From an uncultured Bacilli bacterium (GTDB lineage: Bacteria > Bacillota_I > Bacilli_A > RF39 > UBA660): 6,034 bases of DNA. The notes under the pieces are model-generated. The model was given only the letters and a program-made list of their open reading frames with translations. It searched no databases and was not told the DNA's origin. The first letter of the stretch is position 1. Each line of letters starts with the position of its first letter. The translations under genes were made by a program, and so were the position numbers. Below, piece after piece: positions 1 through 4,523 of this stretch. The stretch is taken from NCBI GenBank assembly GCA_948750805.1, contig CAPZYV010000055.1, positions 1-6,034 of the forward strand, given 5' to 3'.

Positions 1-154
1 AGTTTATTGTTCCTTCTGCTATTTTAATACTTTTTACTAGATTATACTTTGCAAAAGTTAATCTTACTACTAATACTATTGCCAGTATTACCAATAAGCT
101 TACTCCTATTACTATTTCTTTCTTATAACTTTTCTTTAATGTTTCAAATTTCAT
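1..154 (-). CDS. N-terminus of a membrane-anchored protein, probably surface-exposed (truncated by window edge)
   Basis: Only the first 51 residues are visible, and the gene runs off the left edge. The ATG at 154-152 is preceded by AAAGAGG with a 6-base gap, which sets the start. The protein opens with a short basic stretch (K2, K7, K8, K11, K12), then one strongly hydrophobic helix at about residues 14-30. After that comes a polar segment containing TFAKYN and IKIAEGTIN. This is the layout of a type II membrane anchor or uncleaved signal anchor, with the bulk of the protein outside the cell. From memory, short N-terminal anchors followed by an FAKY...KIAEGT pattern recur in large surface proteins of gut Firmicutes, but I cannot verify a family here. 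It is transcribed divergently from the XRE regulator at 323 through a consensus promoter covered by a dyad operator, so its expression is probably controlled by that regulator. The reading frame is well supported; the function is unknown. Confidence 0.75.
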   Translation of the reverse strand, partial: MKFETLKKSYKKEIVIGVSLLVILAIVLVVRLTFAKYNLVKSIKIAEGTIN

Positions 155-224
155 ACTTTACCTCTTTCGAATTCTAAATAACTATAAGTATTGTTTATCT
201 TAGAATTTTATCTTTTACATTATT

Positions 225-253
225 ATTATATATTTTTATGACATTTGTGTCAA
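225..253 (-). promoter_or_regulatory. Consensus sigma-A promoter for the leftward truncated gene
   Basis: On the minus strand TTGACA (253-248) is followed by a spacer of exactly 17 bases and then TATAAT (230-225). Both hexamers match the vegetative consensus perfectly. Transcription would begin near 218, giving a leader of about 64 bases before the ATG at 154. The first TGACA-N4-TGTCA dyad (239-252) overlaps the -35 box and the upstream part of the spacer. A bound repressor would therefore block polymerase directly. A promoter this strong is probably meant to be held in check. Confidence 0.8.
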
Positions 254-311
254 TACACTTCTTTGACTTTCATGTCATACCATTTCGATAGTTTTAATGA
301 CATAATTGTCA
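239..311. promoter_or_regulatory. Cluster of three TGACA-N4-TGTCA operator dyads
   Basis: Three 14-base inverted repeats lie in the divergent gap. Site 1 is TGACATTTGTGTCA at 239-252. Site 2 is TGACTTTCATGTCA at 264-277, with one arm mismatch. Site 3 is TGACATAATTGTCA at 298-311, which extends to a 16-base dyad when the flanking A and T are counted. Centres are 25 and 34 bases apart. Site 1 covers the leftward -35, site 2 covers the rightward -35, and site 3 covers the expected rightward start point. Palindromes of this size are typical targets of dimeric lambda-repressor-like proteins, and the adjacent gene encodes one. Binding by that protein is inferred. Confidence 0.72.
263..292 (+). promoter_or_regulatory. 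Probable promoter of the XRE regulator gene
   Basis: TTGACT (263-268) is separated by 18 bases from GATAGT (287-292), a weaker -10 that matches four of six consensus positions. Transcription would start near 299 and leave a leader of about 24 bases. Dyad site 2 overlaps the -35 and dyad site 3 covers the start point, an arrangement suited to autorepression. It is clearly weaker than the divergent promoter. Confidence 0.5.
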
Positions 312-322
312 TAGGTGATAAT

Positions 323-526
323 ATGTTTAAAGAATATCGGTTAAAAAAAGGCTATACATTAGAGCAATTGGCTGAACTATGTGAAATATCTTGGCGTAAT
401 TTATTTAGAATTGAAAATGGTAATTATAGATATTCAAAATTTGAAACTATAGCTAAATTATTTGTTTTACTTGAATTTTCAGAAGCTGATATAATGAAAA
501 TTATTAAAGAAATTAACAAGAAATAA
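323..526 (+). CDS. Small XRE-family helix-turn-helix transcriptional regulator
   Basis: This 67-residue protein is essentially a single lambda-repressor/Cro-type (HTH_3) DNA-binding domain. After MFKEYRLKKG come the positioning helix YTLEQLAELCEI (11-22) and the recognition helix SWRNLFRIENG (23-33). The E-N-G that closes the motif is typical of the family. Two further helices (about 39-52 and 53-65) finish the fold, leaving no room for a ligand or dimerisation domain. The ATG at 323 is chosen over an upstream in-frame TTG at 245. It has AGGTGAT at 313-319 at correct spacing, and the upstream extension would run through the operators and promoter. Small single-domain XRE proteins usually act as homodimeric repressors of their own and adjacent genes. 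The three dyads immediately upstream suggest the same here. Its regulon beyond the divergent membrane protein is unknown. Confidence 0.85.
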   Translation: MFKEYRLKKGYTLEQLAELCEISWRNLFRIENGNYRYSKFETIAKLFVLLEFSEADIMKIIKEINKK

Positions 527-564
527 AAAAACTTAACTATTTTTAATAATTAAGTAAGTTTTTT
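526..564. terminator. Bidirectional terminator between the XRE gene and rluB
   Basis: AAAAAACTTA (526-535) pairs with TAAGTTTTTT (555-564). The hairpin is AT-rich and ends in a T-run on the plus strand and an A/T-rich run on the minus strand. A competing pairing of ACTTAA (531-536) with TTAAGT (550-555) gives a shorter loop. It sits exactly between two convergent stop codons and overlaps both, so it can end transcription from either side. Stem stability is modest because GC content is low. Confidence 0.65.
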
Positions 565-1276
565 ATTTTAAACTATATAATTTTTTTACTTCTTTAATTG
601 TAAGTTCGCGGTATTCGCCACTTTTTAAGTCATTAATATCAAGAAAAGCAATTTTTATTCTTGTAAGTCTTATTACAGAATGTTTTAATGTTTCAAATAT
701 CTTTTTAACAATATGATTGCGACCTTCAACAATAGTTACTTCTACCAGCGAAGTATTTTTTTCAAAGTTTTTTTCTTTTATCTTAAAACTCTCAATATTA
801 ACCTTTCTATTCTCAATTATAATTCCATTTTTTAATTTATTAATATCTTCTTTATCTAAAATACCTTCTACTTTAGCAATATAAGTTTTAGGTATTTTAT
901 TTTTAGGATGCATAAGTAAATTAGCAAGCTCGCCATCATTAGTTAAAATTATCAGACCTGTTGTATCATAGTCAAGACGACCTACAGGATAAATTCTTTT
1001 ATCAGTATTTATATAATCTACAACGGTAGGTCTATTATGTTCATCTTTAACACTTGTTATGACCCCTCTTGGCTTGTTTAAAATATAATAGACTTTAGCA
1101 ACATCGCGACTAATAGTCGCTCCATTCACTTCAATAATATCTTCACCAGATACTTTTGTACCTAGCTCTGTTATAATATTTCCATTAACTCTCACTTTAC
1201 CATTTTTTATCAATTCTTCTGCTTTTCTTCTAGAACTAACTCCTGAAGTAGCAATAACTTTTTGTAATCTTTCCAT
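563..1276 (-). CDS. rluB: rRNA pseudouridine synthase, RsuA/RluB family
   Basis: This 237-residue enzyme converts a specific uridine in ribosomal RNA to pseudouridine. Residues 1-50 form an S4 RNA-binding domain (ERLQKVIATSGVSSRRKAEELI, then KVRVNG). The catalytic domain begins near VYYILNKPRGV (63-72). It carries the family motif GRLDYDTTGL at 99-108, with D102 as the expected catalytic aspartate, followed by LTNDGELAN. EGRNHIVKKIFE further on matches the family's C-terminal RNA-contact motif. Its length fits the family. The closest functional reference is probably B. subtilis RluB, which acts on 23S rRNA, but RsuA-type 16S specificity cannot be excluded from sequence alone. The start codon overlaps the gluP stop (TAATG), and its SD AAGGTGG lies inside the last gluP codons, so the two genes are translationally coupled. 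It ends at the convergent terminator with the XRE gene. Confidence 0.9.
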   Translation of the reverse strand: MERLQKVIATSGVSSRRKAEELIKNGKVRVNGNIITELGTKVSGEDIIEVNGATISRDVAKVYYILNKPRGVITSVKDEHNRPTVVDYINTDKRIYPVGRLDYDTTGLIILTNDGELANLLMHPKNKIPKTYIAKVEGILDKEDINKLKNGIIIENRKVNIESFKIKEKNFEKNTSLVEVTIVEGRNHIVKKIFETLKHSVIRLTRIKIAFLDINDLKSGEYRELTIKEVKKLYSLK

Positions 1277-2427
1277 TATACCACCTTAAATAATACGTAA
1301 CTTAGGAATATAACCAATAAAATCAAAACTATAGAACCATTTATACGTTCACTTTTATTATTTTTACCTGGAACACCTAAAGCCATAGTAGCTAAATATC
1401 CTCCGACTAATCCTCCAATATGAGCATAAGCATCAATTCCAGGGAACATAAAGCTTATTAATAAATTAAAAAGGATAATAGGAATTATTTGCGTCTTTAA
1501 AACGGTACCTAAATATAAACGATAATTATACCCAAAATATAATAGTGAACCTAAAAGTCCAAATATAGCTCCACTAGCACCCGCAGATATAGATTCATGC
1601 ATTACAACTGATAATAAAGAGCCAACTATTCCACTTATTAAATATACCAAAATATACTTAGCTTTTCCTAAAAAGCACTCTAATTGCCCACCTATTACGT
1701 ATAATGAATACATATTTACAATTAAATGAGCTATTCCAATATGTAAAAACATAGATGTTAGAAGACGCCAAACTTGTCCAGCTTGAACTAAAATTCTACT
1801 ATTAGCGCCAAACATTAATAAAGTTTCTACATTTTCACTCCCATTGCCAATAATATACATCATAAAAAATATAAAAATACATAAAGCCATTATAATTGGC
1901 GTAATAATTATTACTTTTCTGCCAAATATCTTTTTAAAAACCTCATTATCTCTGACTGTTTTAGCATTTATATCATTAGTTACATTAACAATTAAATCTA
2001 TTCCTTCTTTGTCTTTAATTAATTTGCTTTTGATTTCAGGAAATATTTCTAATAAATTTTTATCATTTGTTATTTCACTTACATCACTTACTTTAATGGA
2101 GGCAATATTTTTGTTTTTTTCTTCTAAATTAACGTTATCAGAAACATTAAGTTCAATATTCAAGGCATTTACAGATAAAGATAAAGTTTTTTTCTTAATT
2201 TGTTCCATTACTTTTCTAGTTTTAAATATATCAAACTTATATTGTTCTTCATTATGAATATAATTAGAGTTTATTCTAATAATTCTGTAAGGTCCATCAA
2301 TATTCTCTAACCAAATTTCATCTTTAACTCCTTTAACAACTATTGGAGTATAGTTTTCAATTGTAACAAAATAGTGAACTAAAGCCATAACTATTTCATC
2401 ATTTTTATTTAGAACATTAAAATTCAT
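1276..2427 (-). CDS. gluP: Rhomboid-family intramembrane serine protease, GluP/YqgP-like
   Basis: This 383-residue polytopic protease cleaves substrates within the membrane. Residues 1-170 are a soluble N-terminal domain containing DEIWLE (36-41), which resembles the cytoplasmic domain of B. subtilis GluP/YqgP. The first membrane helix is at about 171-193. The rhomboid core follows, with VWRLLTSMFLHIGIAH (219-234), H234 and N238 of the oxyanion HxxxN motif, catalytic S285 in GASGA, and catalytic H336 in AHIGG. A last helix lies near 363-381. All catalytic residues are present, so it should be active. Unlike YqgP, there is no C-terminal TPR region. I take the ATG at 2427, which has GAGGTG 7 bases upstream, over the ATG at 2466, which has no SD and lies in the promoter region. 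It is co-transcribed with rluB through a TAATG overlap. YqgP is known to degrade the magnesium transporter MgtE; the substrate here is unknown. Confidence 0.92.
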   Translation of the reverse strand: MNFNVLNKNDEIVMALVHYFVTIENYTPIVVKGVKDEIWLENIDGPYRIIRINSNYIHNEEQYKFDIFKTRKVMEQIKKKTLSLSVNALNIELNVSDNVNLEEKNKNIASIKVSDVSEITNDKNLLEIFPEIKSKLIKDKEGIDLIVNVTNDINAKTVRDNEVFKKIFGRKVIIITPIIMALCIFIFFMMYIIGNGSENVETLLMFGANSRILVQAGQVWRLLTSMFLHIGIAHLIVNMYSLYVIGGQLECFLGKAKYILVYLISGIVGSLLSVVMHESISAGASGAIFGLLGSLLYFGYNYRLYLGTVLKTQIIPIILFNLLISFMFPGIDAYAHIGGLVGGYLATMALGVPGKNNKSERINGSIVLILLVIFLSYVLFKVV

Positions 2428-2489
2428 TAATTTCACCTCAAGTACTTTTATTTTATAACAAATCATACAATTAGTAAAGGGTGATAATT

Positions 2490-2804
2490 ATGAGTATAAT
2501 TTTTTATTTAACATTTATTTACTTAATTTATCTAATAACATATTATTTTATATATTTAGAACATTTAACTTATGATAATTTATTCACCATTATTTTAAAC
2601 TTTATTTTTTTAATTGCAATTCCTCTTTATTATAATTATTTTAAAGAAAACATATATAGTTTAGTATTTGGTATAGCTTTAGTTATAAGTTCATTTTACT
2701 TAAATTTACAAATAAAAAAGATATTTCAAATTACTAAAATACCTTTTATAATTTACTTTTTAATAACAAGTTTTATATTAGGAACCATTATTGGTACTTT
2801 CTAA
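2490..2804 (+). CDS. Small four-helix integral membrane protein of unknown function
   Basis: This encodes a 104-residue, very hydrophobic protein that I do not recognise. Predicted membrane helices lie at about 2-23, 31-50, 55-73 and 82-103. Short polar turns between them include EHLTYDN (24-30), YFKEN (50-54) and QIKKIFQ (74-80). The positive turn at 76-77 is the main topology clue. The ATG at 2490 is preceded by AAAGGGTGAT at good spacing; a GTG at 2481 lies within that SD and is rejected. It is the only plus-strand gene between two minus-strand genes. It is divergent from gluP (62-base gap), and its last 27 bases overlap the end of rluD on the other strand. T-rich DNA readily encodes hydrophobic residues, so composition alone is weak evidence. 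However, 104 codons without a stop at this AT content, plus the SD, make a real gene likely. Confidence 0.65.
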   Translation: MSIIFYLTFIYLIYLITYYFIYLEHLTYDNLFTIILNFIFLIAIPLYYNYFKENIYSLVFGIALVISSFYLNLQIKKIFQITKIPFIIYFLITSFILGTIIGTF

Positions 2805-3686
2805 ACTATCTATATATTCTTGAAATATGTTAGGAAGAGGACATGTAAAACTTATTTCAGATTTTGTTATAGGATGAATAAAATCCATTTTATAAGAATG
2901 TAAAAATTGACCAAAAGAAGTTGATTCTTTTTTATTATATACTGGGTCGTTATGAATAGGATATCCAATATAAGCCATATGAACTCTTATTTGATGAGTT
3001 CTTCCAGTTTCTAAAACACAGCTAACTAAAGTATTATTTTCATATCTTTTTAACACTTTCATATGTGTAACGGCACTTTTACTATTTAAATCTGTAACAG
3101 CCATTTTTTCACGATTAGTTTTATCTCGCCCAATTGGAGCATCTATTGTTGCACTACTATTTTTAAACACTCCATCAAGAAGAGCTATATACTCTCTTTT
3201 TATATTTTTATTTTTAAAGTCTTCAGCTAATAATTCATGTGCTTTATTAGTTTTGGCAACCATGATAAGACCACTAGTATCTTTATCAATACGATGTACT
3301 ATTCCAGGTCTTACTTCCCCATTTATATCACTTAAATTCTTAGTGTAATACATAAGACCATTTACTAATGTATTATCATAATTACCACTTCCAGGATGAA
3401 CAACAAGTCCACTAGGTTTATTTATTATCATTAAATAATCGTCTTCATAGACAATGTTTAAATCCATTTTAACAGGAAGAATATCAATTTCCGTTTTTAA
3501 TTCCTCATCTTTAATTTCAATTAAATCATTTATTAAAACTTTATAACTAGCTTTAACATTTTTACTATTTACAAAAACTAAATTATTAGTTATTAATTTT
3601 TGAATAAATTCCCGAGAATATTCTAATTCTTCACTTAAATATTTATCTATTCTTTTATTATTTATATTACTTACTACGGTTTTCAA
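2778..3686 (-). CDS. rluD: Large-subunit rRNA pseudouridine synthase, RluA/RluD family
   Basis: This 302-residue enzyme isomerises uridines in 23S rRNA. In E. coli, RluD modifies 1911, 1915 and 1917 in helix 69. Residues 10-60 are an S4 domain (KRIDKYLSEELEYSREFIQKLI). The catalytic domain has INKPSGLVVHPG (88-99) and the signature HRIDKDTSGL (131-140), with D134 as the catalytic aspartate. It also has GRTHQIRVHM (228-237) followed by the GYPIHNDPVYN segment. Length equals that of the Bacillus YlyB type. Translation starts at TTG (3686-3684), supported by AAAGGAG 9 bases upstream inside lspA; the next in-frame Met is residue 74, far too late. The 20-base overlap with lspA implies coupled translation, as lspA-ylyB are adjacent in B. 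subtilis. I see no hairpin after the stop, so transcripts may run on antisense to the small membrane gene. Confidence 0.9.
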   Translation of the reverse strand: MKTVVSNINNKRIDKYLSEELEYSREFIQKLITNNLVFVNSKNVKASYKVLINDLIEIKDEELKTEIDILPVKMDLNIVYEDDYLMIINKPSGLVVHPGSGNYDNTLVNGLMYYTKNLSDINGEVRPGIVHRIDKDTSGLIMVAKTNKAHELLAEDFKNKNIKREYIALLDGVFKNSSATIDAPIGRDKTNREKMAVTDLNSKSAVTHMKVLKRYENNTLVSCVLETGRTHQIRVHMAYIGYPIHNDPVYNKKESTSFGQFLHSYKMDFIHPITKSEISFTCPLPNIFQEYIDSLESTNNGS

Positions 3687-4137
3687 CTTTATCTTCTCCT
3701 TTAATTATGGCAATAATTAATAACATAATACCAATTACAATCGTAATATCTGCTATATTAAAAATAGGATAATCATAATTAAATATTTTAAAATCTAAAA
3801 AATCTCTTACATAGCCTAAGAAAATTCTATCAGCTAAATTTGATAGTATGCCTCCTATAGTTAAAGCAAAAGCAATATTATTTCGAAAATTATTTTTAAA
3901 ACTAAACATAAATTTAAAAAGAACTATAATTGCTATAATCGAAAATATTATAAATATATAACTATGATTATTAAATATACTCCAAGCTCCTCCTGTATTA
4001 TGAACAACAGTTATATTAAAAAAATTATTAATTACTGATATACTATCTCCTAAGTTATAACTTACTTCTATCAAACTTTTAGATATTTGGTCAATAATTA
4101 AAATTATTAAAGCTATGATATAAGTTTTTTTATTCAC
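3667..4137 (-). CDS. lspA: Lipoprotein signal peptidase (signal peptidase II)
   Basis: This 156-residue membrane aspartyl protease removes signal peptides from diacylglyceryl-modified prolipoproteins after the lipobox. It has four hydrophobic helices, at about 5-24, 58-78, 86-101 and 126-146. Family motifs are DQISK (16-20), VVHNTGGAWS (44-53), GGILSNLADR (95-104), VRDFLDF (110-116) and FNIADI (126-131). D112 and D130 are the expected catalytic pair, and N100 and D103 are also conserved. Length matches the B. subtilis enzyme (about 154). I choose the GTG at 4137, with AAGGTG 6 bases upstream, over a GTG at 4146 that lies within that SD. ylmC ends 32 bases upstream and rluD overlaps its 3' end, so the three probably form an operon. 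It may also have its own promoter at 4156-4184. Confidence 0.93.
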   Translation of the reverse strand: MNKKTYIIALIILIIDQISKSLIEVSYNLGDSISVINNFFNITVVHNTGGAWSIFNNHSYIFIIFSIIAIIVLFKFMFSFKNNFRNNIAFALTIGGILSNLADRIFLGYVRDFLDFKIFNYDYPIFNIADITIVIGIMLLIIAIIKGEDKVENRSK

Positions 4138-4155
4138 AATAATCACCTTTTTATT

Positions 4156-4184
4156 AGTATATCATAAATTTATAAATCTACCAA
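4156..4184 (-). promoter_or_regulatory. Possible internal promoter upstream of lspA
   Basis: TTGGTA (4184-4179) is followed by 17 bases and TATACT (4161-4156), preceded by TG to make an extended -10 (TGATATACT). It overlaps the end of ylmC. The predicted start point falls almost in the lspA SD, giving an unusually short leader. In DNA this AT-rich a chance match is quite possible. Confidence 0.3.
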
Positions 4185-4394
4185 TATAACATCTTCACCT
4201 ATTTTGATAATTTGTTTAAAAGTTACGTTTACTTCTGGTTCATTTTTAAATAATCTTTTAAAAAATCTTCGAGGCATAATTGAAAAATAATTTATACTTC
4301 CATCACTATTTAATTCCGCATCACTTATAATTCCTAAATGTTTACCATCATTAATATTTATAACCATTTTGGATTGTAAATCACTCAAACGCAT
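4170..4394 (-). CDS. ylmC: YlmC/YmxH-family PRC-barrel protein (sporulation-associated)
   Basis: This 74-residue protein is a single PRC-barrel-like domain. The N-terminal MRLSDLQSK and the following INDGKHLGIISDAEL (14-28) match the YlmC/YmxH family pattern. So does the C-terminal KIGEDVILVDL (64-74), which closely resembles the end of B. subtilis YlmC. Between them is a basic patch PRRFFKRLFK (41-50). There are no membrane segments and no signal peptide. The ATG at 4394 has AAGGTGG 4 bases upstream. The family is annotated as sporulation-related because it lies next to sigG in Bacillus and Clostridium; its molecular function is not established. Here it heads the lspA-rluD block and would directly follow sigG but for the inverted collagen-like gene. 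Family assignment is confident; role is not. Confidence 0.85.
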   Translation of the reverse strand: MRLSDLQSKMVININDGKHLGIISDAELNSDGSINYFSIMPRRFFKRLFKNEPEVNVTFKQIIKIGEDVILVDL

Positions 4395-4488
4395 AAAACC
4401 ACCTTAATAAAAATATACTTAATAAAATTTAAAAAATAACAAAATTTTTAAATATCGTGATATCCGCTCATGCAACAATATAAAAAGA

Positions 4489-4498
4489 GCATAAGTTA
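4489..4498 (+). promoter_or_regulatory. Sigma-K-like -10 element of the collagen-like gene
   Basis: GCATAAGTTA matches the late mother-cell sigma-K -10 pattern GCATANNNTA exactly. It lies 25 bases before the chosen ATG. The expected -35 (AC followed by A or C, about 16-17 bases upstream) is not present at the right distance; the nearest ACA at 4475-4477 is too close. The sigma-E pattern fits less well. The match is suggestive given the likely spore-surface product, but it is a short motif in AT-rich DNA. Confidence 0.35.
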
Positions 4499-4502
4499 TA
4501 TT

Positions 4503-4512
4503 AGAAAGGAGG
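4503..4512 (+). promoter_or_regulatory. Extended Shine-Dalgarno of the collagen-like gene
   Basis: AGAAAGGAGG is a 10-base complement to the 3' end of 16S rRNA and ends 11 bases before the ATG at 4524. It decides the start: the in-frame ATG at 4470 lies upstream of it, before the putative -10 element, and would make the SD part of the coding region. Most neighbours instead use the GGTGAT part of the anti-SD complement at shorter spacing. Confidence 0.85.
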
Positions 4513-4523
4513 AAAAAAGAAAA

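Larger units (their letters stand above)
4395..4523. other. Divergent regulatory gap between ylmC and the collagen-like gene
   Basis: This 129-base gap serves both directions. Leftward, a poor vegetative-type pair TTGTTA (4442-4437) and TATATT (4417-4412) has a 19-base spacer, too long to be convincing. Rightward there is a sigma-K-like -10 and a strong SD, listed separately. A 12-base inverted repeat ATATCGTGATAT (4452-4463) sits about midway and could bind a regulator of either gene. I do not recognise it as a known SpoIIID or GerE site. Confidence 0.4.

Noticed and set aside
245..322. N-terminal extension of the XRE gene from a TTG at 245
   Set aside because: It would translate through promoter and operator dyads, has no SD, and adds residues the HTH family does not have. 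The ATG at 323 has a good SD.
1844..2257. Plus-strand open frame of 137 codons
   Set aside because: It lies antisense within gluP, whose frame has full family motifs. Its composition is only that of reversed coding DNA and it has no convincing SD.
2428..2466. Upstream ATG extension of gluP
   Set aside because: No SD upstream of 2466, whereas the ATG at 2427 has GAGGTG at ideal spacing.
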